DNA of 64,000 nucleotides from Allobosea sp. 67-29 (GTDB lineage Bacteria > Pseudomonadota > Alphaproteobacteria > Rhizobiales > Beijerinckiaceae): NCBI RefSeq assembly GCF_001898115.1, contig NZ_MKSQ01000010.1, positions 1 to 64,000 of the forward strand, given 5' to 3'. The first letter of the stretch is position 1. Each line of letters opens with the position of its first letter. A program made the translations under genes and the position numbers. Below, piece by piece: positions 47,100-55,939 of the stretch. The notes under the pieces were generated by a model. The model made no database searches. It saw only the letters and a list, made by a program, of their open reading frames with translations, and was not told the origin of the DNA.

Positions 47100-48056
47100 T
47101 CAGACCTTGAACGCCACCTTCCGGATCGCGCTGGCCGAGAAGGCGACCGAGCCGATCATGATCGCGCCGAGCATGATGTCCTGAACGTAATAGGCGGCGC
47201 CGAGCAGCACCAAGCCGTTGCCGAGCACCTTCAGCACCAGCGCCGCGAAGACGGTGCCGGGCACGTTGGGCTTGCCGGGCTCGAACATCGTCATGCCGAG
47301 CAGCACGGCGGCGATGGCATAGAGCAGGTAGTCGCCCGCCATGTTCGGCGCGGCGGAGGAGAGATTGGCCGCGAGCAGCACCGCCATGACGCTGGCGAGG
47401 ACGCTCGCGAGCAAAAGGCCGATGCGCTTCATCCGTGCCGTGGCGATGCCGGCGAGCCGGGCCGCCTCGTCCGCCTCGCCTGTCGCGACCATATGGGCGC
47501 CGGTGCGGGTCCATTTGACCAGGCCCCAGGCGAAAAGCGTGGCCCCGGCCAGCCAGAGCACGAGATTGGGGACGCCGAAGGAGGAGCCGCGCGCCAACCC
47601 GGTGAACTGGACCGGCCAGCGCCCGGTGAAGGCGACGCCCTGGGTGATCATGAAGGCGCAGCCGCGGGCGATCGCGCCGGTGCTCAGCGTCATGATCAGC
47701 GAGGGAATGCGCAGGCGCGTGACCCCGAAGCCGTTGAGCGTGCCGAAGACGAGGCCGACGGCGAGCGCGGCCGCGACCGCCGCCGCCGGAGGGTAGTGCA
47801 GATGGACCAGCCAGCCGCAGACCACCGCAGCCAGGCTCGCCACCTCCGCGACCGAGAGGTCGAGCTCCGCGACGGTGAAGGCGAGGGTGAAGCCGAGCGC
47901 GAGAATGGCGAGGAAGCTCGTGTCCTTCAGCACATTGACGATGTTGATCGCGGTCGCGAAGTTCGGCGCGAAGACCAGGAAGAACAGGATCAGCGCCAGC
48001 CCGGCGATCGCCGTGCCGTAGCGGCCGATCAGTTCGCGCAGCTGGAGGCCCTCCAT
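47100..48056 (-). CDS. Sugar ABC transporter permease (RbsC/AraH-like)
   Basis: A 318-residue CUT2-class permease with eight to ten helices. Family motifs are FLAILALGFTLAFTVAELDLSVAEVASLAA, GTLNGFGVTRLRIPSLIMTLSTGAIARG and MFEPGKPNVPGTVFAALVLKVLGNGL. It is the only permease gene in this set, so the channel should be a homodimer, as in RbsC. It starts 5 bases after the SDR stop. Confidence 0.92.
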   Translation of the reverse strand: MEGLQLRELIGRYGTAIAGLALILFFLVFAPNFATAINIVNVLKDTSFLAILALGFTLAFTVAELDLSVAEVASLAAVVCGWLVHLHYPPAAAVAAALAVGLVFGTLNGFGVTRLRIPSLIMTLSTGAIARGCAFMITQGVAFTGRWPVQFTGLARGSSFGVPNLVLWLAGATLFAWGLVKWTRTGAHMVATGEADEAARLAGIATARMKRIGLLLASVLASVMAVLLAANLSSAAPNMAGDYLLYAIAAVLLGMTMFEPGKPNVPGTVFAALVLKVLGNGLVLLGAAYYVQDIMLGAIMIGSVAFSASAIRKVAFKV

Positions 48057-48061
48057 CCGGC

Positions 48062-48871
48062 TCAGGCTCCCTTCGCGATGGTCGAGATCGGCGACAGGAT
48101 CTCGATGCCGCCGGTGACCGGGATCAGCGCGCCGGTGACGAAGGCGGCGCCGTCGGACAGCAGGAAGGCGATCACGTTGGCGACATCCTCGGGCCGTCCC
48201 AGCCTCCCCAGCGGCGTGCGTTGCGCCGCGCCCTCGACCAGCGCGTTGAACTGCCGGGCGAATCCATTGCGCACCATTGGCGTATCGATGATGCCGGGCG
48301 CAACCGCATTCACGCGGATTCCATGCGGACCGAGCTGCTGGGCCATGCCGTAGGTGAGGGTCGCGACGCCGCCCTTGGCCGAGCCATAGGCGAGGTTGGC
48401 GCCGCCATTGCTGTGGGCGATCGAGGAGATGTGGACGATCGAGCCGCCCTCGCCCTGGCCGATCATCCGGCGGGCAGCTGCTTTCGAGATGCGGAAGACA
48501 GCCGAGAGATTGATGTCGACGAGCCTGTCCCACTCGTCATCCTCCATCTCGGCCAGCGGCACCGGGCGCGAGGCGCCGGCGCCGGTGACGAGGTGGTCGA
48601 GCCGGCCATAGCTCTCGCCTGCGAGGTCGACCAGCGATTGGGCGAGATCGCGCGCGCGCAGATCGCCGGCCAGCGTCACGGCCTCGCCGCCGGCGGCGGC
48701 GACATCGGCCGCCACGGCGTCGAGACCGGGCTGGTCCAGCCCGGTGAGCACGAGGCGATGGCCGGCGCGCGCGAGCAGGACCGCGAGCGCGCCGACGATG
48801 CCGCCGGAGGCGCCGGTCAGCAGTGAGACGGGCGCGCTTGCACGTGGGCGGGAGACTGGGGAGTCGGTCAT
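48062..48871 (-). CDS. Short-chain dehydrogenase/reductase
   Basis: A 269-residue NAD(P)-dependent oxidoreductase of the classical SDR family. The catalytic Ser is in HISSIAH and the Tyr-Lys pair in AYGSAKGGVA. RVNAVAPGIIDTPM and PVTGGIEI match family positions. Two deviations stand out: the dinucleotide loop is TGASGGIVGA rather than TGxxxGIG, and NNAG is replaced by TGAG. It lies in the kinase/transporter operon, so a sugar alcohol or sugar acid substrate is likely. Confidence 0.88.
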   Translation of the reverse strand: MTDSPVSRPRASAPVSLLTGASGGIVGALAVLLARAGHRLVLTGLDQPGLDAVAADVAAAGGEAVTLAGDLRARDLAQSLVDLAGESYGRLDHLVTGAGASRPVPLAEMEDDEWDRLVDINLSAVFRISKAAARRMIGQGEGGSIVHISSIAHSNGGANLAYGSAKGGVATLTYGMAQQLGPHGIRVNAVAPGIIDTPMVRNGFARQFNALVEGAAQRTPLGRLGRPEDVANVIAFLLSDGAAFVTGALIPVTGGIEILSPISTIAKGA

Positions 48872-48883
48872 GACGGGCGCTTC

Positions 48884-50401
48884 CTAAGGCTCGGCCGCAG
48901 CGTTGGCGAGACCCGGCAGCGGGCCGGGATTTCGCGCAAGCGCGGCCAACGCGGTCGAGATCGGCGCGAGCGCCTGTTCGCTGCGCCGGAAGAGTGCGTA
49001 AAGCGCGTCGTAGGCTGCCTTTCGCGCCGGATCGGGCTCGTAGCGCCGGGCGATGCCGACGAGCGCGTCCTGGGCAGCGGCGAGCGAGGCGAATTGCCCG
49101 AGCCCTGTCCAGGCGATGATCGCGGAGCCGAGCAATCCCGGCTCCCGGGCGCTGCCGACGATGACGGGACGGCCACAGAGATCGGCCTTGATCTGTGCCC
49201 AGACCGGATTGGCGGCGGCGCCGCCGCCGAACCGGATCTCGCCGACCGGCCGGCCGAGTGCTGCCTCGGCGCGTTCGAGCACCAGCCGGTTGAGGCAGGC
49301 GACGCCCTCCAGCACGGCATAGGCGAGGTCGGTCGGCCCGTGATGGCGGTTGAGCCCGATGAAGGCGCCGCGCAGGTTCGGGTCCCAATAGGGCACGCGC
49401 TCGCCCTGGAGATAGGGCAGGAAAAGCAGCGGCTGCGGATGACGCCGCCCGGCGAGCCAGCTCTCGATCTGCTGGCCGACGCCGATCTGCCCGCCGAGCA
49501 GGCCTGCCAGCCAGGCCGCGGTATCGGCACCGTTCTGGCTCGGCCCGCCGAGATGCCAGAGCCCGCCCCAATCGACGGTGATCAGGCCCTCGGCCTCGAT
49601 CTCGGCCGGGCCGAGGACGCCGAGGACCTCGGTGGTGCCGGAGATGTTGTAGGCATAGCCCGTCCGCAGCGCGCCGAGGCCGGCGACCGCCGCCCAGGTA
49701 TCGTTGCAGCCGCAGAAGACCGGCCGGCCGGCGAGCCGGTCGAACGGGGCCGGCAAGCCGGTGCGGACGGGATCGACGATCTCGCAGGGTTCGAGCAGCG
49801 TCGGGATGACGGAGGAGGACAGGCCGAGCGCCGCGAGCAGGGAGCCGGCACCGGCGGGGAGGGCCGAGGCGACCAGACGTGCCGCCGAGATCGGATCGCT
49901 CGCCTGCCGTCCCGTGAGCCGGAAGTTCAGATAATCCTTGGGCTCCAGCACCTGGGCGAGTGCGGCGAAATCGGCCGGTTCGGCCTCGGCCAGCCAGGCG
50001 AGGCGTGCGAGCGGATGGAACGCGTTGATGCGGCCCGCTTCCGAATGCTGCCCCGCCGTCTCGCGCAGGCGGGCGCCGGCGGCATCGGCACGGGCATCCT
50101 TCCAGGTCAGGGCGGGGCGCAGCTCGCGGCCGTCATGACCGAGAAAAACCTGCGTGCGCGTCACGCCGCAGATCGCGATGCCCTCTATCCGGGCGAACAG
50201 CCCGGGCGCCTGATCGGCGAGCCGGCCGGCCGCCTGGAGCAACAGCGTCCACCAGGCCTCGGCAGCAACTTCGGAGCGGTCGAGCTGGTCGTCGAGGACC
50301 GGGCCGGGAATGGCGCATTCGGCTTGCGTCGCGCCGCTTCGGTCGATCAGCGCGGCGCGGAAGCTGCTGCCTCCGAGATCACAGGCGAGGACGACGCTCA
50401 T
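48884..50401 (-). CDS. FGGY-family carbohydrate kinase
   Basis: A 505-residue two-lobed sugar kinase. The N-terminal phosphate-binding loop is LACDLGGSSFRAALID. The central ATP-lobe motif is IRFGGGAAANPVWAQIKADLCGRPV near residue 385, followed by the adenine-binding GSAREPGLLGSAIIAW. It resembles the xylulokinase/ribulokinase/erythritol kinase group. It would phosphorylate the imported and oxidised or isomerised sugar. The exact substrate is open. Confidence 0.9.
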   Translation of the reverse strand: MSVVLACDLGGSSFRAALIDRSGATQAECAIPGPVLDDQLDRSEVAAEAWWTLLLQAAGRLADQAPGLFARIEGIAICGVTRTQVFLGHDGRELRPALTWKDARADAAGARLRETAGQHSEAGRINAFHPLARLAWLAEAEPADFAALAQVLEPKDYLNFRLTGRQASDPISAARLVASALPAGAGSLLAALGLSSSVIPTLLEPCEIVDPVRTGLPAPFDRLAGRPVFCGCNDTWAAVAGLGALRTGYAYNISGTTEVLGVLGPAEIEAEGLITVDWGGLWHLGGPSQNGADTAAWLAGLLGGQIGVGQQIESWLAGRRHPQPLLFLPYLQGERVPYWDPNLRGAFIGLNRHHGPTDLAYAVLEGVACLNRLVLERAEAALGRPVGEIRFGGGAAANPVWAQIKADLCGRPVIVGSAREPGLLGSAIIAWTGLGQFASLAAAQDALVGIARRYEPDPARKAAYDALYALFRRSEQALAPISTALAALARNPGPLPGLANAAAEP

Positions 50402-50492
50402 CGGCTGGTTCCGACAGGAAGGGACGTGATCGAGCGCGCGGGCATCGGCTCTTCGAGCGCGGCAAACACCCCAGAGTCAAGGACTTCCGGGT

Positions 50493-51503
50493 TCAGGCGC
50501 CGTTTCGGGCCGCGGCGAGGACCGCATCGACGAGCCTTTGCGAGGCCAGCGCCTCCTCGCCCGTGACGACCGGATCACGACCCTCATCGATCGCATCGAG
50601 GAAATCGGCAATGACGGCGCGGTGGGCGTCGTGCGGGAAATCCATGATGTTGGCGCCGCTGCCGGTCGAGCCTTCGGCCTCGACGATTTCCTCGCGCCCG
50701 TCCAGGAAAGCGAGGCGGAGCCGCCCGCCGATCAGCGAAGCATAGCCCTTGCTGCCGGTGATCTCGATGCGCTCGGGATAGCCGGGATAGGCCGCCGTGG
50801 TGGTGATGAGCGTCGCGGGTGCGCCGCTCGCGGTTTCGAGCAGGGCGGAGACGTAGTCCTCCGTCTCCATGCGATGGAGGGCGGTGGTGCGCGCCTGCGC
50901 GGCCACGACCCTGGAGACGCCGACGAGCGAGCGGAAGAGGTCGAGCGAGTGGATCGCCTGGGTCAGCAGCACGCCGCCGCCGTCGCGGGTGAGCGTGCCG
51001 CGGCCGGGCTCGTCGTAATAGCTCTGCGGGCGCCACCACGGCACGGTGAGGAAGGCGGCCTCGATGCTGCCGAGCTCGTCGGATTCGAGCGCCGCCTTGA
51101 GGCGCAGGCTCGCGGGCCGGAAGCGGTGCTGCAGGGTTACGCCGAAGGTCCTTCCGGTGCGGCGCGCCGTATCGACGAGGCGCTGGCCCCGCTCGCTGGT
51201 CAGCTCCAGCGGCTTCTCGACCAGGACATGTTTGCCGGCTTCAAGACAGAGCGCGGAGACGTCGAGATGGCTCGATGGCGGCGTCAGCACGATGGCGGCG
51301 TCGACGGTGGGGTCGGCCAGCACCGCGTCGAGGTCGGTCGTGGTCGGGAAAGGGAATTGCGCGGCATAGGCCGCGGCGCGATCCGGCGTGCGGCTGACCG
51401 CCCACCGCACCTCGGCGCGGCCGGCGAGATCGAGGAGGCTCTTCGAGTGCGGCAGCGAGGCGGGGCCGAGCCCGATCACGGCGATGCCGAGCTTGCGTGT
51501 CAT
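50493..51503 (-). CDS. Gfo/Idh/MocA-family oxidoreductase (1 of 2)
   Basis: A 336-residue NAD(P)-dependent sugar or inositol dehydrogenase. The N-terminal Rossmann fold starts LGIAVIGLGPASLPHSKSLLDL and has the conserved HVLVEKPLELT, where the Lys is catalytic. The C-terminal alpha/beta domain includes GGGVLLTQAIHSLDLFRSLVG with the active-site His. It overlaps the second Gfo/Idh gene by 4 bases (ATGA). Confidence 0.92.
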   Translation of the reverse strand: MTRKLGIAVIGLGPASLPHSKSLLDLAGRAEVRWAVSRTPDRAAAYAAQFPFPTTTDLDAVLADPTVDAAIVLTPPSSHLDVSALCLEAGKHVLVEKPLELTSERGQRLVDTARRTGRTFGVTLQHRFRPASLRLKAALESDELGSIEAAFLTVPWWRPQSYYDEPGRGTLTRDGGGVLLTQAIHSLDLFRSLVGVSRVVAAQARTTALHRMETEDYVSALLETASGAPATLITTTAAYPGYPERIEITGSKGYASLIGGRLRLAFLDGREEIVEAEGSTGSGANIMDFPHDAHRAVIADFLDAIDEGRDPVVTGEEALASQRLVDAVLAAARNGA

Positions 51504-52534
51504 GGCGTTTCCTCAGGTCGCGCGTCGGGCCGCATCGGCAGCCACGCGGCCTTCGCCTGCGCCTCCAGCGCGAGGCGGCAGACGGTGAAGGTATGACGCT
51601 GGCCGACGGCCGTCTCGGTGCGGGCGCCGATATCGGCGATCAGGTCGCGGAAATAGCTGAGCGGCTCCTGCGCGGCGTCGACATGGCGCGTGCCGCTCTT
51701 GTCGACGAGGAAGAGGTGGTCGGTGCCGGGTCGGCCGGCGATGTCGACATATTTGCGCAGTTCGATGGTGCCCTCGGTGCCGAGGATGGTGAGGCGCCCG
51801 TCGCCCCATGTCGGCAACCCGTCGGCGGTGAACCAGTCGACCCGGACATAGCCTCCGGCCCGGTCGCTGCGCAGCAGGATCTCGCCGAAATCCTCGAATT
51901 CCGGAAACTCCGGTCCGCCGAAATGGCCGACGCCGGAGGCGACGATCTGCGCCTCCCGCGAGCCGGTGAAATGCAGGAACTGGTCGATCTGGTGCGAGGC
52001 GATGTCGGTCAGGATGCCGCCGTAATGGCGCTTGTCGAAGAACCAGTCCGGCCGGATGGCGCGGTTGAAGCGATGCGGCCCGAGGCCGATCGTCTGCACG
52101 ACGCGGCCGATCGCACCGTCGGCGATCAATTTGCCGGCTACGATCGTGGACGGCACGATGAAGCGCTCGGAAAAGCAGACGGAGAAGATGCGCCCGGTTT
52201 CCGCGACCGCCCGCTCCACCGCCGCGAGCTGGTCGAAATCGGTGACGCCGGGCTTGTCGACCATGACGTCCTTGCCCGCCCGCATGGCGCGGACGGCGAT
52301 GGCGGCGCGTTGGGCGGGAATCGCGGCGCAGACGATCAGGTCGATATCGGGGTCGTCGATCAGCCGGTCCGCCGTGCTCTCCGGCAAGGTCGGGAAGCGC
52401 TCGCGGAAGCCGGCGAGCACCCGCGCGTCGCTCGTCGCTGGGTCGAAGCCGACGCAGGTCGCGCCGGCTTCGAGGAGACCACCGACCATATGATAGACAT
52501 GGCGGTGGTCGAGGCCGATGGCGGCGAAACGCAT
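51500..52534 (-). CDS. Gfo/Idh/MocA-family oxidoreductase (2 of 2)
   Basis: A 344-residue member of the same family, but only distantly like its neighbour. It starts MRFAAIGLDHRHVYHMVGGLLEAG, a variant Rossmann motif, and has DVMVDKPGVTDFDQL with the catalytic Lys, and YGGILTDIASHQIDQFLHFTG. The GLDHRH start is typical of a subgroup found beside ABC binding proteins. It starts 11 bases after the binding-protein stop and is probably cotranscribed with it. Confidence 0.9.
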   Translation of the reverse strand: MRFAAIGLDHRHVYHMVGGLLEAGATCVGFDPATSDARVLAGFRERFPTLPESTADRLIDDPDIDLIVCAAIPAQRAAIAVRAMRAGKDVMVDKPGVTDFDQLAAVERAVAETGRIFSVCFSERFIVPSTIVAGKLIADGAIGRVVQTIGLGPHRFNRAIRPDWFFDKRHYGGILTDIASHQIDQFLHFTGSREAQIVASGVGHFGGPEFPEFEDFGEILLRSDRAGGYVRVDWFTADGLPTWGDGRLTILGTEGTIELRKYVDIAGRPGTDHLFLVDKSGTRHVDAAQEPLSYFRDLIADIGARTETAVGQRHTFTVCRLALEAQAKAAWLPMRPDARPEETP

Positions 52535-52545
52535 CCGGGGCGATC

Positions 52546-53727
52546 CTATTGCGGGGCCCCGTGTCCGGCGCCGATCTCCTGGTCCCAGCGGCGGAAGGCG
52601 GCGACGAGGCGCTCCGGCGTCAGCGGCGGCCTGGTCGGCAGGCTCTCGATCAGCTTGTCGTATTCGGGCCGGCCGAACTCCTTCAGCACGTCGCGGCTCT
52701 CCTGCGGCGCCATCGCCAGCGTCACGCCCTTCACCGCCGGGCCGGGATAGAAATAGCCCTTGTCGAAGGTGTAGGCCTGCGCCTCCGGCTTCAGCATGTA
52801 CGACATCAGAGCGAGCAGCGCCGGCATCTTCTCGGCCGCCGTGCCCTTCGGGATGCACATGAACTGCGTGTCGGGAATCCAGTGCGTCTTGTCGAGCACG
52901 AAGACCTTGGCCTCCTTGGGCACGATCCCGAGGGCGCGCGGGTTGATGTCCCAGCCCAGGGTCGAGACGATGACGTCGCGTGTGCCTTCGCCGAGCTCCT
53001 TCATCGTCGGGGTGGTGCCGCCGGGATAGTAGTCGATGCCGCTGCCGAGCTCCTTGAGATAGGCCCAGCTCTTGTCCCAGCCCTTCATCGGGTCGCTCGG
53101 GTCGGCGTCGCCCAGGATGTAGGGCAGGCCCATCAGCCAGGTCCAGCCGGGGCCGGAGTTCACCGGGCGGGCATAGGTGAAGCGGTTGGGGTTCTGCTTG
53201 ACATAGGCGAGCAGTTCCTCGGCCGTCCTGGGCACGGTCTTCAGCCGGTCCGGCGCATATTCGAAAAGCGGGCCCGAGGGCGAGTAGACGACGGCGACAC
53301 CTTCGTTCTGGCCGAAGTTGCGCTGCATCATCAGCGCCTGTTCGTGATAGACCTCCTCGGCCTTGGGCAGGTCCTTGGCATGCGACTTCCAGACATCGAC
53401 CCAGAGTCCCTGCTGGATGCCGTCGGACATGGCGCCGGGGCCGGTCAGCACGAGGTCGATGTCGACGCGGTTGGCCTGCTGCTGCGCCTTGAGCTTGCCG
53501 GGCAGCTCGGGTGACGGTGCGCGCGAGAAATTGAGCCGCGAGACGAGCTTTGGGTTTTCCTTGGCGAAGCGCTCGATCGCCGCCTGGGTGAGCTGCAGAT
53601 TGCCGGCGACGTCGATGATGTTGAGCGCGACGGGGCCCGATGCGCCCTGCGCCAGGGCTCCGCCCGCCTTGAAGGCTGCGAGGCCGGCAGCGCCGGCCAT
53701 GACGGTGCGTCGTGTCGGATGAGTCAT
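52546..53727 (-). CDS. Tat-exported ABC extracellular solute-binding protein (paralogue A)
   Basis: A 393-residue family 1 binding protein. The N terminus MTHPTRRTVMAGAAGLAAFKA is Tat-like with cleavage after ALA. The mature part starts with LNIIDVAGNLQLTQAAIERF and contains GWDINPRALGIVPKEAK and GYFYPGPAVKGV. It is closely related along its whole length to the protein at 57009-58205. No matching two-permease ABC system lies beside it, so its membrane partners are unknown. It is probably first in the catabolic operon after the ROK gene. Confidence 0.88.
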   Translation of the reverse strand: MTHPTRRTVMAGAAGLAAFKAGGALAQGASGPVALNIIDVAGNLQLTQAAIERFAKENPKLVSRLNFSRAPSPELPGKLKAQQQANRVDIDLVLTGPGAMSDGIQQGLWVDVWKSHAKDLPKAEEVYHEQALMMQRNFGQNEGVAVVYSPSGPLFEYAPDRLKTVPRTAEELLAYVKQNPNRFTYARPVNSGPGWTWLMGLPYILGDADPSDPMKGWDKSWAYLKELGSGIDYYPGGTTPTMKELGEGTRDVIVSTLGWDINPRALGIVPKEAKVFVLDKTHWIPDTQFMCIPKGTAAEKMPALLALMSYMLKPEAQAYTFDKGYFYPGPAVKGVTLAMAPQESRDVLKEFGRPEYDKLIESLPTRPPLTPERLVAAFRRWDQEIGAGHGAPQ

Positions 53728-53873
53728 GGTCTCTCCCTGGGTTCGCGGCTCTCTTCTGACGCCATGAGCGGCGTTGCGGAGCCATTCCTGGAATACTAGT
53801 GCACCACTTTCGCCGATGCCAAGCACCTTCCCCCGCATGGGCGGCATCCGTTTTAGTGGCACCCCGCCTGCTT
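53728..53873. promoter_or_regulatory. Control region upstream of binding protein A
   Basis: This 146-bp gap follows the ROK gene on the minus strand and precedes the binding protein gene. It contains the AT-richer block GGAATACTAGTGCACCACTTT (around 53790-53810) that could be a promoter or operator. A stem (GGCGGCATCC region) is weak. No certain site can be named. Confidence 0.3.
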
Positions 53874-55058
53874 TCAGGCCGGAGAGAGCAGGAGGGCTTC
53901 GGCGGCGCGGCTCAGAAGCGGAGCGGCGGCGCCGTGAATCTCGTAGAGCTGGCTGGCGTCGACGCCGGCGAGATCGGGCACGGCGAAGCCGTCCATCGTA
54001 CCTTCGGCGCGGAACAGCGTGTTGAAATGCGCCCAGAGCTGCGGATTGGCGGCAAACGGGCCGCTGACCGCGATCCGGGAGGGAAACAGCAACCGGCAGG
54101 CATTGGCCAGGGCGCGTGCAAGCGTCCGGCACGCCGTGTCGATCTCGGGCAGGGAGATCAGGTCCAGGCTGGCGAGCTGGCGCGCCAGGCGCTTCTCGTC
54201 CTCGTCCAGCGTGGGCCAGCGCTGGCGCAGGACGGGCAGCAGGGCCCAGAGCGCGGCGCCGGTCTCGAGGCAGCCGGTATTGCCGCAGCCGCAGGCGCGG
54301 CCTCCCAGCGCGGCCAGCCGCCAGTGGCCGAGCTCGCCGAAAGAGCCCGTGGGCGCGAAGGGCTTGCCGTCCTGCGCATAGGCGAGGCCGATGCCCCAGC
54401 CCCAGTGCAGCAGCAAGGTGCCGCCGCCGAACTGGTCGGGCTCGCGCGCGGCGCGGGCGCGCAGCTCCGCATCGAGATTGCGGCAGATCTCGACCGGGCC
54501 GGCCACGTTGGCGAGGATCGCCTCGACGTCGAGCCCGCGCATCCGCGGCCAGCGCGAGGCCATGAGCCACTGGCCGCGGCGCAGGTCGATCAGGCCGGAG
54601 AGCGAGACCGCGGTGCCGGCATGGCTCATGCCCGCCGGCATGGCCTCGACCAGGGACCGCGCCAGCATGGCCATAGTCTCCGCGATTTTCTCGTTGCCGG
54701 CATCTGGCTGGATCGGCATGCGGCGCTCGGCGACGAGGTGCCCGCTGAGATCGACCAGCGCGCCGGAGAGCGACTGGCTGGAAACATGGATGACGGAGCA
54801 GCCGACCCGCCGCGTGTGGGCCAGCAGGATGGCCGGCGGCCGGCCCCGACCGGCGGTCTCCCCCGTCGACTCGATGACGAGGCGGCTGGCGACCAGATCC
54901 GCCACGACGCGGGACGTGCTCGTCGAGCGCAGGCCAAGCAGGCGGCTGAGCTCGCCGCGCGAGTGGGCCTGGCCGGCAAGGACCAGGGCATAGGCCCGGG
55001 CGCAGTCGCGCTGGTGAGCGAGGGCGAAACGCGTCTCGTCGATCGCGACCAGACTCAT
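53874..55058 (-). CDS. ROK-family transcriptional regulator (NagC/XylR-like)
   Basis: A 394-residue repressor. The winged helix (about residues 20-75) is YALVLAGQAHSRGELSRLLGLRSTSTSRVVADLV. The ROK sugar-binding domain has the zinc motif FGELGHWRLAALGGRACGCGNTGCLE, with a His and three Cys ligands. It sits divergent from nagB-nagA and upstream of the catabolic operon. It probably senses GlcNAc, GlcN-6-P or a related sugar and controls both sides. Confidence 0.92.
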   Translation of the reverse strand: MSLVAIDETRFALAHQRDCARAYALVLAGQAHSRGELSRLLGLRSTSTSRVVADLVASRLVIESTGETAGRGRPPAILLAHTRRVGCSVIHVSSQSLSGALVDLSGHLVAERRMPIQPDAGNEKIAETMAMLARSLVEAMPAGMSHAGTAVSLSGLIDLRRGQWLMASRWPRMRGLDVEAILANVAGPVEICRNLDAELRARAAREPDQFGGGTLLLHWGWGIGLAYAQDGKPFAPTGSFGELGHWRLAALGGRACGCGNTGCLETGAALWALLPVLRQRWPTLDEDEKRLARQLASLDLISLPEIDTACRTLARALANACRLLFPSRIAVSGPFAANPQLWAHFNTLFRAEGTMDGFAVPDLAGVDASQLYEIHGAAAPLLSRAAEALLLSPA

Positions 55059-55190
55059 CCCGACCGCTCCGATCGCGGCGCTGTTTTGGAACGGTTGCGT
55101 TCAAAATTAATCATTGCGTTTGGACGAAACCTTCGTGAAGCTCCATCCCAGAATATCGGAAAATTCCTAGCGTAAAAGGTTCAAAAATCG
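55059..55190. promoter_or_regulatory. Divergent control region between the ROK regulator and nagB
   Basis: An AT-rich gap. TTTTGGAACG and GCGTTCAAAA (55084-55107) form an imperfect inverted repeat, and GTTTGGACGAAAC follows at about 55118-55130. TTGCGTT occurs twice (55095 and 55114). These resemble a pair of operator half-sites for the ROK protein; they are candidates only. Confidence 0.45.
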
Positions 55191-55937
55191 ATGATCGAGA
55201 TGCATGTCGCCGCCGATAAGGACGTCCTCGGCCGGCAGGCGGCGGCGCTGGGGGCGCAGGCCATCCGCGAGGCGATCGCGCGCGACGGGGCGGCCTCGAT
55301 CATCGTCGCGACCGGCGCGAGCCAGTTCGAGATGCTGGCGCATCTGGTCGAGGCGGAGGGTATCGACTGGTCGAAAGTCACCGCCTTCCATCTCGACGAG
55401 TATGTCGGCCTGCCCGAGAGCCACCCGGCGAGCTTCAGGCGCTATCTGCGCGAGCGCTTCCTGGCGCCGCTGAAGAACACGCCGACCTTCGTTCCGGTCG
55501 ATGGCGAGGGCGATGCGGCGGCCGCGGTGAAGCAGCTCAACCGGCAGATCGCCGGCCGGCGCATCTGCGTCTGCTTCGCCGGCATCGGAGAAAACTGCCA
55601 CCTCGCCTTCAACGATCCGCCGGCCGATTTCGAGACCGGGGAGCCCTATCTCGTCGTGACCCTCGACGATGCCTGCCGGCAACAGCAGTTCGGCGAGGGC
55701 TGGTTCCCGAGCTTCGACGCCGTGCCGCAGCAGGCGATCTCGATGAGCATCCGCCAGATCCTGAAGAGTGAGCTGATCGTGCTCTCGGTCTCGGATTCGC
55801 GGAAGGCCGAGGCGGCGAAGGCGGCGCTCGAAGGGCCGGTCAGCAATCTCAGCCCGGCCTCGATCCTTCAGACGCATCCGCGCACGGTGCTGTTCATCGA
55901 TCCGGCGGCCGCGGCGCTGCTCGACCGGAAGAGCTGA
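55191..55937 (+). CDS. nagB: Glucosamine-6-phosphate deaminase (NagB-like)
   Basis: A 248-residue isomerase/deaminase that converts glucosamine-6-phosphate to fructose-6-phosphate and ammonia. Family motifs are [35 protein letters not shown] and [19 protein letters not shown], the last holding catalytic Asp and His region residues. The protein is a little shorter than E. coli NagB (266) and lacks much of the allosteric C terminus. It is followed by nagA with a 2-base gap. Confidence 0.92.
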   Translation: MIEMHVAADKDVLGRQAAALGAQAIREAIARDGAASIIVATGASQFEMLAHLVEAEGIDWSKVTAFHLDEYVGLPESHPASFRRYLRERFLAPLKNTPTFVPVDGEGDAAAAVKQLNRQIAGRRICVCFAGIGENCHLAFNDPPADFETGEPYLVVTLDDACRQQQFGEGWFPSFDAVPQQAISMSIRQILKSELIVLSVSDSRKAEAAKAALEGPVSNLSPASILQTHPRTVLFIDPAAAALLDRKS

Positions 55938-55939
55938 GC

